Source: Polyangium mundeleinium
GTDB lineage: Bacteria > Myxococcota_A > Polyangia > Polyangiales > Polyangiaceae
Direction: 5' to 3'
NCBI RefSeq assembly: GCF_028369105.1
Contig: NZ_JAQNDO010000001.1
Coordinates: 3,217,001 to 3,281,000 of the forward strand
DNA length: 64,000 nt
Part shown: positions 34,962 to 43,780 of the stretch, piece by piece
Layout of the letters: each line of letters begins with the position of its first letter
Numbering within the stretch: position 1 is the stretch's first letter
Notes under the pieces: model-generated
The model's input: the letters and a program-made list of their open reading frames with translations, nothing else
Databases searched by the model: none
What the model was told of the DNA's origin: nothing
Program-made: the position numbers and the translations under genes

Positions 34962-35476
34962 GCTTTCACCTCGCTCCGCAGGCGGACCTCGAGCGCGGCA
35001 TCACCACGCTCGGCGGACGCCGTCTTGTGTTCCATTGTCACCATTACAACGTCTTTCTCCAGCGCACGATCGAGGACGCCTTGCAGGAGCGGGCCCCGAG
35101 GCTGCTCGTGGCCGCGGGGATGGAGGCCTCGCGCTCGATGCTGCAAGGGCGCGAAGGGGAGGCGCAGAGCGGCTCGGCCGCGGACGCCTTGCGGCGCGCG
35201 GCGGACACGTTCGCGGCGCAAGGGTTTGGCCGGGTCGACGTCCGCCAGCTCGGCGAGGGCGGCGGGCGGGCGACGCTCGACCACTCGCATTATGCGGTCG
35301 GCTGGGTCTCGCGCTGGGGCAAGCGGGCGGCGCCGGGCTGCTTCTTCGCCGCGGGGTTCCTCGCCGGCGCGGTCGCGGTCGCCTACCGCCTCGCGCCCGA
35401 GCGCGTCACGAGCCGTGAGATCGAGTGCGTCGCCGCGGGGGACGAGCGGTGCTCCTTCCGCGTGGAGGTGTGGTGA
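34958..35476 (+). CDS. V4R-domain protein (hydrocarbon-binding fold), 172 aa
   Basis: A 172-aa protein ending in the V4R signature CVAAGDERCSFRVE (two Cys around a GD). V4R domains bind small hydrocarbons or tetrapyrrole precursors, and in some regulators bind phenolic ligands. The N-terminal half (LVFHCHHYNVFLQRTIED) has a His cluster. The ATG 34958 overlaps the stop of the 70-aa gene, and its own stop overlaps the next gene by TGATG. It probably functions as a ligand sensor with the companion protein at 35476. Confidence 0.82.
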   Translation: MSFHLAPQADLERGITTLGGRRLVFHCHHYNVFLQRTIEDALQERAPRLLVAAGMEASRSMLQGREGEAQSGSAADALRRAADTFAAQGFGRVDVRQLGEGGGRATLDHSHYAVGWVSRWGKRAAPGCFFAAGFLAGAVAVAYRLAPERVTSREIECVAAGDERCSFRVEVW

Positions 35477-36129
35477 TGGCCATTGACGAGCGTGTGATCG
35501 TCGAGACCGTCACCGGAATGGGCCTCGCCGGCAACGAGGAGGGCCTCATCCCGGCCTTTGGTCTGTACCTGACGAACCATTACGCGGATTTCTACAACCG
35601 GATCTCGTTTGGTGTTCTCGGCGCGCTCGTGCGGGAAAACCCCGAGCTCACGGAGGACGCGGTCGCGCTCCTCACGGAAGCCGCGCACGTCTGCGCGTTC
35701 CATACGTTCGGCGGGATCATGTCGTCGGTCGAGTGGGACGCGCTCGTCCAGCCCATGATCGAGAGCCGCGAGGATTGGGTCCTCGGCATGATGGCGGTGG
35801 TGAACGCCTTCGGCTGGGGCCGTTTTCGAGTCGCCGAGCTCCTGCCGGGCGAGCGGCTCGTCGTCGAGCTGCGCGATAGCTACGAGTCGTCCGGGTACCT
35901 CGAATCGTATCCGCAGGCCGACGGGCCTCGTTGCTTTTTGGCGAACGGCGGGATGGCGGGGCTCATGAACCTCGTCTACCAGGGCGACATCACGCGCAGG
36001 CCCACGCTCACCGAGGAGCTTTATCGCGAGGTGTTCAGCGACCCGCGATCCTTCCGCTCCCACGAGCGTCTTTGCGCCGCGAAGGGTGATTCGCACTGCG
36101 AGTTCGTCGTGGAGCGAATGCAGGGATGA
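35476..36129 (+). CDS. V4R-like protein, 217 aa
   Basis: A 217-aa protein with no membrane helix. The C-terminus carries a second copy of the V4R motif: CAAKGDSHCEFVVE. The body is helical, with ISFGVLGALVRENPEL and AHVCAFHTFGGIM. It is about 45 residues longer than its partner gene product, with low overall similarity apart from the Cys motif. Translation is coupled on both sides (TGATG at 35474-35478, ATGA with 36126). The four genes from 34749 to 36518 look like one signalling unit. Confidence 0.8.
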   Translation: MAIDERVIVETVTGMGLAGNEEGLIPAFGLYLTNHYADFYNRISFGVLGALVRENPELTEDAVALLTEAAHVCAFHTFGGIMSSVEWDALVQPMIESREDWVLGMMAVVNAFGWGRFRVAELLPGERLVVELRDSYESSGYLESYPQADGPRCFLANGGMAGLMNLVYQGDITRRPTLTEELYREVFSDPRSFRSHERLCAAKGDSHCEFVVERMQG

Positions 36130-36518
36130 CCGTGGACGCCGGGCAGGACCGGCGGAGCTTCGCTTCGTACGGAGAGGTCCTCGACGTGGTCGACGTCGGC
36201 CGCGTGCGGATCACGCGGCGTTACGGCTGCATCCGGCGTGATCAGTTCGAGATCGTGACAAAGGAGCCATTTCCTCCGGCGTTTCGCGATTGGATCGCGT
36301 CACGCGGGGAGCTCCGCGAGCGGCCCGCGTTCTACGTGATCGAGGCGCCGGGCGCATTTCAGCTCACGGTCGCGCCGCGCGCGGGCCGCGCGATTTTGAT
36401 CCCTCGCCTTGCAACGGACCTCACGTGGCAAGCGCAGGCCGCGCGCGAGATCGCCGAGGCCCTCGACGGCATGCTGAATCACGGCTCCTGCCTGGCGAAC
36501 GCGCCACAAGCGGGGTAG
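36126..36518 (+). CDS. Hypothetical protein, 130 aa
   Basis: Not recognised. A 130-aa soluble protein; RVRITRRYGCIRRDQFEIVTKE suggests a small beta-sheet domain, followed by a helical end with ATDLTWQAQAAREIAEALDG. The ATG overlaps the stop of the second V4R gene (ATGA), and the PAS-STAS gene starts 10 bp after its stop. It may be a regulatory subunit of the V4R cassette. Confidence 0.7.
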   Translation: MTVDAGQDRRSFASYGEVLDVVDVGRVRITRRYGCIRRDQFEIVTKEPFPPAFRDWIASRGELRERPAFYVIEAPGAFQLTVAPRAGRAILIPRLATDLTWQAQAAREIAEALDGMLNHGSCLANAPQAG

Positions 36519-36528
36519 AAGGGCCAAC

Positions 36529-37443
36529 GTGGACGTCGTGGACATGCAGTCGCGAATCGCGGCGCTCGAGGCGCGGCTCGCCGAGGAGATGCAGGCCCGG
36601 CAGCTCCTCACCGAGGAGCTCGACCTGCTCCGGGCTGTGATCGACGAGATGCCCGTGGGCGTGATCGTCGAGGATACGTCGGGCCGGCGCCGCATGTACA
36701 ACGCGCATATGCGGGCCATCGCGGGCGAGCCCGGGGCGCGGCGTGTATTCGTCTCGGATGGCGTCTCGCCGGCGCCCCCGGAGCGCGATCCGACGCGGCG
36801 CGCGCTCGGCGGCGAGGTGGTCGAGAACCTGGAGAGTTTGCTCGGCGCGACCGACGAAGAGGGCCCCGGCACGTGGATCTCGCAGTCGTCGCGGCCGCTC
36901 TTCGGCGCGGACGGCGTGGTGCGCGCGGCGGTGACGGTGACCCGCGACGTGACCGAGCACAAGGACATCCTGCGCGAGCTCGACGAGGCGATCGTGGCGA
37001 GCGATGACGAGAAGCGCGCGCTCATCGATCGGCTGGAGGCCGGGATCGACGCGCTCTCGACGCCCATCATCGAGGTATGGGAGGACGTGCTCGCGCTCCC
37101 TGTGATCGGCGCAGTGGACGAGCGGCGCGGCGCGGAGATCACGTCGCGGCTGCTCGACGCGGTCGTCGCGCGGGGCTCGCGTTTCGTGATCATCGACTGG
37201 ACCGGCGTCGATACGATGGACACGAACAGCGCGCGTCATTTGATGGATCTCGTGCGCGCCGTGGAACTCGTGGGCGCCGAGTGCATCCTGACCGGCATTC
37301 GCCCGGCCGTCGCCGTTTCTTTGCTCCACCTCGACGTGCGGTTCGAGCACCTCCGCCTCCTGCGGAGCGTGAAATACGGCTTGCGGCATTGCTTCGCGCG
37401 GCTCGGCCGGGGCGTCGGAATGCGCCGGCGCAGCGCGGGGTAA
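36529..37443 (+). CDS. PAS-STAS sensory protein (RsbR-like)
   Basis: A 304-aa protein. A coiled-coil (IAALEARLAEEMQARQLL) leads to a PAS-like domain (AVIDEMPVGVIVEDTSGR, about residues 40-150) and then, after DEKRALIDRLEAGIDALSTPIIEVWEDVLALPVIG, a STAS domain with IIDWTGVDTMDTNSARHLMDLV, where the Thr/Ser cluster matches the phosphorylation region of RsbR/RsbS proteins. It should relay a signal through partner switching. Starts: GTG 36529, or ATG 36544. It is last in the V4R cassette and convergent with the hybrid kinase gene (13-bp gap), so the V4R proteins may feed it. Confidence 0.88.
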   Translation: MDVVDMQSRIAALEARLAEEMQARQLLTEELDLLRAVIDEMPVGVIVEDTSGRRRMYNAHMRAIAGEPGARRVFVSDGVSPAPPERDPTRRALGGEVVENLESLLGATDEEGPGTWISQSSRPLFGADGVVRAAVTVTRDVTEHKDILRELDEAIVASDDEKRALIDRLEAGIDALSTPIIEVWEDVLALPVIGAVDERRGAEITSRLLDAVVARGSRFVIIDWTGVDTMDTNSARHLMDLVRAVELVGAECILTGIRPAVAVSLLHLDVRFEHLRLLRSVKYGLRHCFARLGRGVGMRRRSAG

Positions 37444-37456
37444 ACCCCGGCAGGGC

Positions 37457-39598
37457 TCAGCGCGGCCGCGACGACGTCATCGACGGCAGGAGGGGCACAC
37501 GCATGACGAAGACGGCGCCCTTGCCGGTCCCATCGCTGTGCGCGGTGATGGTCCCGTGGTGCAGCTCGACCAGGTGCTTGACGATCGCGAGGCCGAGGCC
37601 GAGGCCGCCGTGCGAACGGGTCATTCCACTGTCGGCCTGCTTGAACTTGTCGAACACGTGCGGCAGGAATGCCGGCGTGATGCCTTGACCGTTATCCGCG
37701 ACGGAGAGCTCGATCGACCCGTCCACGCGGCGCAGATGCGCGCGCACCCAGCCGCCCTTCGGCGTGAACTTGATCGCGTTGCCGAGCAGGTTCGTCACGA
37801 TCTGGAGCAGCCGGCCCGGGTCCCCCTGGACGCGCTCCTGGGTTTCGATCAGGCCCTCGAGGCTGATGGTTTTGGCCTCCGCCGCGGGGCGGACGGCCTC
37901 GATCGCCGATTCGACGATGCCCGAAAGCTCGAGCGGCTGGATGCTGTTCAGTTGCAGTTTGCCCGCGACGATACGCGAGACGTCGAGCAAGTCCTCGATG
38001 AGCGCGACCTGCGCGCGGATGTTCCGCTCGACCGTGGCGAGCGCGCGCTCCCGCTTCTCGGCGGGGAGGATGTTGTCGCGGAGCATCGTGGTCCAGCCGA
38101 GCGAGGCATTGAGGGGGCTGCGCAGTTCGTGGCTCAGCAGGGCGAGAAACTCGTCTTTCGCGCGATTCGCGGTCTCCGCCTCGGCGCGCGCCCTGGCCTC
38201 GGCGTCGTAGAGGCGCGCGCGCTCCATGGCCTGCGCGCACAGGCGCGCGAGCGTCGTGAGCAACGCCCGGTCCGCCTCGCTGAACCCGCGGCGTTCGTCG
38301 AAGGAGAGGACCAGGGATCCGAGCCTGCGCTCCTCGAACAGCAGGGGGACGGCCGCGAGGGCCTCGTCGCCGGGGGTACGCAAGGGCGCGATCTCGGGAT
38401 ATCGCTCGGCCACCGCGGCGCCTGACTCGAAGTAGAGCGGGCGCCGCTCCCGGATCGCGTCCGTCATCGGGATCGGGTGAGAAAGAGGCACGCTTACCCA
38501 GCGCGCGATCTGCGCTTCGTCGTACCCGACCGATTGCAAGATCGTGGTCGTCGTCTCCCCCTCCGAGAGCACGCCCAGGGCGGCTCGCTCGGCGCCGAGG
38601 ATCGCGCGACCCTGGCTCACCGCCACCTCGGCCACCTGCAAGCTCGTGTGCGCCTCGGACAGGGACGCGGCCACGCTCATCAACCGGTGCAGGTTCTGGC
38701 GTTTGGTGGCGGCGCGCGCCTCGGCTGCGCGGAGGGCCGTCACGTCGACGACCGTCATGGCCACGCGCGCGACGCGTCCCTCCACGCGCACGGGAAAGTA
38801 ACTCGTGAGCGAGTATTGATGGCCCGACTGCCCGGGGACGCGCCGGGCGACCTCGAGGTTGAGCAGCGGCTCGCCCGTGTCGAAGACCCGCTCCAGGCGC
38901 TCGATCGTGACGGACGTCTCGGGGCCTTCGGGGAGCGTCTCGCCGAGCGTGCGTCCGACGTGCGCGTCGGCGGGCGCGCCGTGCATCGCCGCGAGCGCCG
39001 CGTTGATGCGCTCGCAGCGCAGGTGCGCGTCGAAGATGGCGATGCCGATGGGCGCGCCCGCGACGACGGCGTCGAGCACGGCGGCGCTGCTCGCGGCCTC
39101 GGCCTGGGCGCGCTTTTCGCGGGCGAGCAGCTCCGCCCGCTCCCGTTCGAAGAGCTCGGCCTCGCGGACGCGGAGGTTCTCGGCGCGGCGCCAGAGCTCG
39201 GCGAACGCGGCGACCTTCGCCCGCAGCACGTCGGGGTTGAAGGGTTTGGGCAGGTAGTCGACCGCGCCGTGCGCATACCCCTTGGCTTGGTAGGCGTCGT
39301 CGCGGTGAAACGCGGAGACGAAGATGATCGGGATGTCCCGCGTGCGTTCGAGCCTGCGCACCAGGTCTGCGGTCTCGAACCCGTCCATGTCGGGCATGTG
39401 GACGTCGAGCACGATGACCGCGAACTCGTTGCTCAAGAGCTGCCGGAGCGCGTCTCGGCCCGAGCTCGCGCGCATCAAATGCAGCCCGAGGGGTTCCAGC
39501 ACCACCTCCAGGGCGAGCAGGTTCGCCGGGTGGTCGTCGACCAGAAGCACGCAGGGGACAGGGGACGGTGTGGACGGCGGGCAGGTGTCCTGGCTCAT
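37457..39598 (-). CDS. Hybrid REC-PAS-GAF sensor histidine kinase
   Basis: A 713-aa two-component protein with an unusual N-terminal receiver: LLVDDHPANLLAL, phospho-acceptor Asp65 in VIVLDVHMPD, then SAFHRDD and the Lys in LPKPFNPDVL. A PAS domain (about residues 170-290) and a GAF domain (about 305-460) follow. HisKA has LSHELRSPLN near residue 490 (phospho-His). The HATPase has N box LLGNAIKF, G1 DNGQG, and G2 GGLGLGLAIVKHL. No membrane helix; it is a cytosolic kinase regulated by its own receiver. It is divergent from the gene at 39879, 280 bp away, and is closely related over the first half to 40321-41169. Confidence 0.95.
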   Translation of the reverse strand: MSQDTCPPSTPSPVPCVLLVDDHPANLLALEVVLEPLGLHLMRASSGRDALRQLLSNEFAVIVLDVHMPDMDGFETADLVRRLERTRDIPIIFVSAFHRDDAYQAKGYAHGAVDYLPKPFNPDVLRAKVAAFAELWRRAENLRVREAELFERERAELLAREKRAQAEAASSAAVLDAVVAGAPIGIAIFDAHLRCERINAALAAMHGAPADAHVGRTLGETLPEGPETSVTIERLERVFDTGEPLLNLEVARRVPGQSGHQYSLTSYFPVRVEGRVARVAMTVVDVTALRAAEARAATKRQNLHRLMSVAASLSEAHTSLQVAEVAVSQGRAILGAERAALGVLSEGETTTTILQSVGYDEAQIARWVSVPLSHPIPMTDAIRERRPLYFESGAAVAERYPEIAPLRTPGDEALAAVPLLFEERRLGSLVLSFDERRGFSEADRALLTTLARLCAQAMERARLYDAEARARAEAETANRAKDEFLALLSHELRSPLNASLGWTTMLRDNILPAEKRERALATVERNIRAQVALIEDLLDVSRIVAGKLQLNSIQPLELSGIVESAIEAVRPAAEAKTISLEGLIETQERVQGDPGRLLQIVTNLLGNAIKFTPKGGWVRAHLRRVDGSIELSVADNGQGITPAFLPHVFDKFKQADSGMTRSHGGLGLGLAIVKHLVELHHGTITAHSDGTGKGAVFVMRVPLLPSMTSSRPR

Positions 39599-39676
39599 GA
39601 GGTCAGGGTCGGCACACAGGGTGGGACGTCGTCGCAGCCCGAGTGTAAAACATTTGTGAATTGGAACCGTTACGGA

Positions 39677-39694
39677 TTCGAAAGAATCTTCGAA
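39677..39694. promoter_or_regulatory. Paired TTCGAA sites, candidate operator
   Basis: TTCGAA occurs at 39677-39682 and 39689-39694, separated by 6 bp. The two palindromes sit in an AT-rich stretch of the 280-bp intergenic region between the divergent hybrid kinase gene and the gene at 39879. Their spacing (12 bp centre to centre) would fit one helical turn. No start-proximal -35/-10 pair was clear, so its role as an operator is an inference. Confidence 0.35.
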
Positions 39695-39878
39695 CCACCT
39701 CGGCTGTTGTGAGGGATACTATGCCAATACGATGTTCCGGAGGTTTCGTCCGAGACGAAGCAACGGCGATGAGGGTGGGCCTCCACAATTCGAGGTGCCG
39801 CGGGAGAATCCCGACGCGTGACTGGGGCAGGGTCCGCATGGATCGGCTGTGTGTCCGTGGCTTATCGTCACTCCTGGA

Positions 39879-40262
39879 ATGAAGGTGCTTCCCGTAGGCG
39901 ACGGGTCTCTCACGAGCTTCCTCATGCGCGCCATCGAGGCGTCGCTCAAGGGGCCCCTCGCGCACGCATTTCGCAACACACGTGTGCCTGATCCCGTGGT
40001 GCTGGTGTTGTGCAAAGAGGAGGGACCGGACGCCGGAACCATCGAATGCGCCGTCGAGTCGACGGAACGCGCCGCCAAGGTGCTCGTCGATATGGCCGCC
40101 GCGCGCGGGGACGACCGGCCCGCCCGGGTCGCTCGGGTGCTCCGCACCCTGGAAAGGCCCATCGGTTTTGTCCCCTGCGTCGCGGGGGCCGACGACAAGA
40201 TCGTGCTCGTGCTCCTCGAGCAAGCCGCCCTCGAAAGCATCCGTGGCAACAATGCTCCTTGA
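39879..40262 (+). CDS. Hypothetical protein, 127 aa
   Basis: A 127-aa soluble protein of mixed alpha/beta type (PVVLVLCKEEGPDAG, ECAVESTERAAKVLVDM, IGFVPCVAGADDKIVLVLLEQ). Family unknown; the size and beta-alpha look resemble small sensory modules. ATG 39879 is used, with a GTG at 39849 as an alternative. It is divergent from the hybrid kinase gene and 58 bp upstream of the REC-PAS gene in the same direction, so the two may be cotranscribed. Confidence 0.68.
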   Translation: MKVLPVGDGSLTSFLMRAIEASLKGPLAHAFRNTRVPDPVVLVLCKEEGPDAGTIECAVESTERAAKVLVDMAAARGDDRPARVARVLRTLERPIGFVPCVAGADDKIVLVLLEQAALESIRGNNAP

Positions 40263-40320
40263 CGAGCCTGCTCGAACGCATGCGCCGAAAGGTCGTTCAT
40301 GAGCAAGGAACCGAGACCCC

Positions 40321-41169
40321 ATGACACCGCGCACCCTCGTCCCCAGCATCCTGCTCGTCGATGACCATCCCTCGAACCTGCTCGCGCTGGGGGCCGTGCT
40401 CGAACCGCTCGGGATGCACCTCGTGCGGGCGAGCTCGGGGAAGGAGGCGCTGACGCACCTGCTCCGCGAGGAGTTCGCGGCCATCGTGCTCGACGTGCAG
40501 ATGCCGGACATGGACGGATTCGAGGTCGCCGCCCTGATCCGCAGGCGCGAGCGCACGAGGGAAGTGCCGATCATCTTCATCTCGGCGATTCACCGCGACG
40601 ACAATCATCAAGCCAAAGGTTATGCGCACGGCGCGGTGGATTACCTGCCCAAGCCGTTCAGCCCCGACGTCCTCCGCGCGAAGGTCTCGGCGCTGGCCGA
40701 CCTCTGGCGCCGCGGCGAGGTCAATCGGATGCGCGAGGCCATGCAATTCGAGCGGGAGCGGGCGGAGCTGCTCGCCCGCGAGAGGCGCGCCCATACCGAG
40801 GCCGCAAGGAGCGCCTCGGTGCTCGATGTGGTGGTCGGGCGAGCGCCGATCGGCATCGCCATCGTCGACGCGGACCTTCGCTGCGAGCGCATCAATGCCC
40901 CCCTCGCCGCGACGAGCAGCGGCGCGCACACCGAGCCCCACATCGGCCTGCCGCTTGCCGAGGTCCTCCCCGAGGGGTCGGACACGGTCCTGCTCGCCGA
41001 GCGCCTTCGGCAGGTCTTCGCCACAGGCGAGCCGCTCTTGAACGTGGAGGTCGGCTGGCAGGTGGACCGCCGCGCGCTCGCGAACTGCTATCCCGTGTAC
41101 GTGGAGGGCCACGTCGAGCGGGTTGCGCTGATGGTGGTCGAGGCGACGCGCGGCCGCGCCGAGGATTGA
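40321..41169 (+). CDS. REC-PAS response regulator, kinase-less paralog of the hybrid kinase
   Basis: A 282-aa protein. The receiver (residues about 8-130) has LLVDDHPSNLLAL, Asp58 in VLDVQMPDMDG, SAIHRDD, and Lys in LPKPFSPDV. A helical linker with FERERAELLARERRA and a PAS domain (about 160-275) follow; the protein then stops. Both domains closely match the first ~300 residues of the kinase at 37457-39598, read in the opposite direction across the same intergenic region. It has neither GAF nor kinase domains, so it may be a regulatory decoy or partner of the kinase's phosphorelay, or the surviving half of a duplication. Confidence 0.9.
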   Translation: MTPRTLVPSILLVDDHPSNLLALGAVLEPLGMHLVRASSGKEALTHLLREEFAAIVLDVQMPDMDGFEVAALIRRRERTREVPIIFISAIHRDDNHQAKGYAHGAVDYLPKPFSPDVLRAKVSALADLWRRGEVNRMREAMQFERERAELLARERRAHTEAARSASVLDVVVGRAPIGIAIVDADLRCERINAPLAATSSGAHTEPHIGLPLAEVLPEGSDTVLLAERLRQVFATGEPLLNVEVGWQVDRRALANCYPVYVEGHVERVALMVVEATRGRAED

Positions 41170-41175
41170 AGCGCG

Positions 41176-41841
41176 TCAGTCCTCCACCCATTGCACGACG
41201 CGATCGATGGGCTTTCGCCCGGGCGGCGGCGCGTCGCCCAGGGGGTATCCGATCGCCACGGCGCCGACCATCCGGAACGGCTCCTTGATGCCGAGCAGCG
41301 CCTCGATTTCGGGCTTCGCGATCATCGGGCCCGCCATCCAGCAGGCGCCGAGGCCCTCGGCGTGCGCCTGGAGCAGCATCGCCATCACGGCCGCGCTCGT
41401 CGAGCAGAGCTCGGCCTGCATGCTGCGGGCCGTGTGGTACTGCGCCGGATCCCCGCCGCCCGAGGTGATGAGGTCGGCGATGAGATCGGGATAGTCGCGC
41501 CATTGCGGAACCGCGATCGCGGCGGCGCTCTCCAGCGGCTCGTGGAAAAAGTCGCCGTAATTGGCGAAATCCTCGGCGTGGTGCCCGCGGTGGATGATGG
41601 CCTTGATCTCCTCGGCCCGCGCCCGCACGGCCGCGGCGATTTGCTTGCGTATGTCCTCGGCCGTGACGACCGTGAAGCGCCAGGGCTGGCGGTTCGTGTT
41701 CGAGGGTGCAGTGATCGCGGCTTGCACGAGCCGGGCGAGCACCTCCTTCGGCACGGGTTCGTCCGCGAATTCGCGGCGCGACCGCCGCGTCTCCAGCCAC
41801 GCCAGCATCCCCGGGCCCTGTACCCCGCCCGGGCCGCTCAT
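41176..41841 (-). CDS. Nitroreductase-family flavoprotein
   Basis: A 221-aa FMN-dependent nitroreductase-fold protein: [39 protein letters not shown] (FMN binding) and near the end GLGACWMAG and IGYPLGD. Dimeric FMN enzymes of this fold reduce or oxidise diverse substrates (nitro groups, quinones, enones), and in biosynthetic clusters often act as oxidase or enoyl-reductase-type partners. ATG 41841 makes an ATGA overlap with the stop of the upstream FabG-type gene, so it is the final gene in the ketosynthase operon. An upstream ATG at 41871 is less likely. Confidence 0.92.
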   Translation of the reverse strand: MSGPGGVQGPGMLAWLETRRSRREFADEPVPKEVLARLVQAAITAPSNTNRQPWRFTVVTAEDIRKQIAAAVRARAEEIKAIIHRGHHAEDFANYGDFFHEPLESAAAIAVPQWRDYPDLIADLITSGGGDPAQYHTARSMQAELCSTSAAVMAMLLQAHAEGLGACWMAGPMIAKPEIEALLGIKEPFRMVGAVAIGYPLGDAPPPGRKPIDRVVQWVED

Positions 41842-42593
41842 TCCAGCTTGAATCCGCCGTCCACGTTCCATATCTGTCCCGTCACGTAGCTCGCCTCGTC
41901 CGAGACGAGGAAGGCGACCACCGCCGCGATTTCCTCGGGCCGGCCAACGCGCTTGAGCAGGATGCGTTTCGCGAGCTCGTCGGGCGCGAGGGCCCGGAGC
42001 TCGGCCGTCATGTCGGTCTCGACGAGGCCCGGCGCCACTGCATTCACGCGTACGCCGCGCGGCGCGAGCTCGACCGCGAGCGCGCGGGTGAACGATTCGA
42101 CGGCGCCCTTCGACGCAGCATAAAGCGACTGCCCGCGGCCCGGGCGCTGCGCCGCCACGCTGGAGACGTTGACGATCACGCCGCGGCGCCGCGAGATGAA
42201 GCGTCGTGCGGCCTCGCGGCAGCAGGCGACGACGCCCGCGGCGTTCGTGTCGAAGACGTGATCGTAATCGTCGTCCGTGCTCGCGCCGAGGAGGCCGTCA
42301 CGCGTGACGCCGGCATTGCAGACGAGCGCGTCGAGCGGTCCGAGCGTGGTTTCCGCTTGCTCGAAGAGCGACACGACCTCCGCGGGGCGCGAGACATCGG
42401 CGCGGAGAGCGACGGCCCGCGCCCCGAGCGCGTCCACGGCGGCCACGGTCTGCCGGGCCGCGTCCTCGTCGTGGCGATAATCGACGGCGACGGCATATCC
42501 GCGTCGCCCGAGCGCCTCCGCAATGGCGCGCCCGATTCCGCGCGAGGCGCCCGTGACGAGCGCGACGCGGGATCGCTCCTTGGTTTCGCTCAT
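41838..42593 (-). CDS. 3-ketoacyl-ACP-reductase-like SDR (FabG-type)
   Basis: A 251-aa classical SDR. It has the [15 protein letters not shown] cofactor motif near the N-terminus, NAG in [15 protein letters not shown] (Ser), YAASKGAVE (Tyr-x-x-x-Lys), PGLVETDM and a C-terminal [13 protein letters not shown]. All catalytic residues are intact. It would reduce a 3-ketoacyl-ACP to the 3-hydroxyacyl-ACP for the operon's ketosynthases. ATG 42593 overlaps the ketosynthase-like gene at 42590, and ATGA links it to the nitroreductase downstream. Confidence 0.93.
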   Translation of the reverse strand: MSETKERSRVALVTGASRGIGRAIAEALGRRGYAVAVDYRHDEDAARQTVAAVDALGARAVALRADVSRPAEVVSLFEQAETTLGPLDALVCNAGVTRDGLLGASTDDDYDHVFDTNAAGVVACCREAARRFISRRRGVIVNVSSVAAQRPGRGQSLYAASKGAVESFTRALAVELAPRGVRVNAVAPGLVETDMTAELRALAPDELAKRILLKRVGRPEEIAAVVAFLVSDEASYVTGQIWNVDGGFKLE

Positions 42594-43780
42594 GGAACCT
42601 CCACGCGCAGGGCGCCGGCGAGCCCCGGCATGCCGGCCGAGAGGGCCAGGGCCGAGCGGGCGCGTGTCTCCTCGGCACGCACGAGCGGACGGAGCGGGCC
42701 CGCCGAAGGACGATCGAGGCCCGCAATGGGCGGCAGCGCTCCCGCGCGGAGCGCCTCGGCGAGAAGGATCGCCTGCACGACCGCCGTCGCGCCGCCGAGA
42801 TGGCCCGTGGAAGCCGTCAAGGCGAGCAGCGCGGCCGATGGGCCGAGCACGTCGGCGAGCGCCGCGCGTTCGGCCGTATCACGCTCGGGCGAGGCGAGCG
42901 CGGCTCCATCGACGATCGTGTCGCCCGCGGCGAGATTGGCCGCGAGGGAGGCGAGCGCGCGGGGGCTGGGAAAGCCTTCGGCGCCGTCGGCCGTCGCTGC
43001 GGCCGAGATGAACGAGATCGCGCGATCGCCCGCGTCGTCGGGCCGCTCCAGCACGACGGCCGCGGCCGCCTCGCCGGGCACGATCCCCGCCGCGCCCTCG
43101 TCGTACGGGGCGATGACCGCCTCCGCGGTCGCGGCGCTCGTCGCGGCGCCGGACATGCCGAGCGAGAGGAGCGTCTCCGGCTCGACGAGCGAGTCGTACG
43201 CGAAGACGAGCGCCGCATCGACGCTGCCCACGGCGAGGGCGATGCTGGCCGCCCGGAGCGCCTGCGCCCCTGCATTCGAGCCCGCCGTGGTCGTGCCGTC
43301 GCCCTTGCCGCCGACGTCGATCGACAGGAGCGCGTGCGCGTTGTTCGACAGGTGAAAGAGCATCCAGAACGGGTGCAGCAAGGAAAACCCCTGCGCCCAT
43401 GCGCCCGTCGCGCGCGCGTCGCCCGTTTGTCGTTCGAGCACGGGCATCAGATCGTCCCAGTGCGCGCGCAGGCCGCCATAGCCGCAAAAAAGCCCGAGCC
43501 GCGCGCCTTTCGCCGGGGCGCCCGCGCGGGTGAGGGCCTCGGCCCCGACCTCCATGCCGAAGAGCCCCATCCGTTTGACGAATTTGCGGTGTTTCGTCGG
43601 CCGGGGCGCGCCGGGGATCGTGGCGGCGAGGCGGCAGGTGTAGGTGCTCGCGTCGAAATGGGCGTTCGGGGCCGCCGCGCGCTCGCCTGCGAGGAGCCTT
43701 TGGAGCACGGCCGCGGCGTCGTCGCCGAGCGGGGTGCGCAGGGAACACCCCGTCACGGCCATCCGGCCCGCGTGGGTCAT
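42590..43780 (-). CDS. Ketosynthase-like protein with Cys-to-Ser replacement (chain-length-factor-like)
   Basis: A 396-aa thiolase-fold protein. At the place where active ketosynthases have the Cys of ACASG it has Ser168 ([11 protein letters not shown]). The first catalytic His block (HGTGT) also appears lost (ASPERD region), while a GHLGGA block remains near residue 320. It cannot perform the normal condensation. In type II polyketide and aryl-polyene systems such inactive partners form heterodimers with the true KS and control chain length, so I infer a similar role with the protein at 43777. ATG 43780 overlaps that gene's stop by ATGA. The frame continues upstream but is not coding. Confidence 0.85.
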   Translation of the reverse strand: MTHAGRMAVTGCSLRTPLGDDAAAVLQRLLAGERAAAPNAHFDASTYTCRLAATIPGAPRPTKHRKFVKRMGLFGMEVGAEALTRAGAPAKGARLGLFCGYGGLRAHWDDLMPVLERQTGDARATGAWAQGFSLLHPFWMLFHLSNNAHALLSIDVGGKGDGTTTAGSNAGAQALRAASIALAVGSVDAALVFAYDSLVEPETLLSLGMSGAATSAATAEAVIAPYDEGAAGIVPGEAAAAVVLERPDDAGDRAISFISAAATADGAEGFPSPRALASLAANLAAGDTIVDGAALASPERDTAERAALADVLGPSAALLALTASTGHLGGATAVVQAILLAEALRAGALPPIAGLDRPSAGPLRPLVRAEETRARSALALSAGMPGLAGALRVEVP

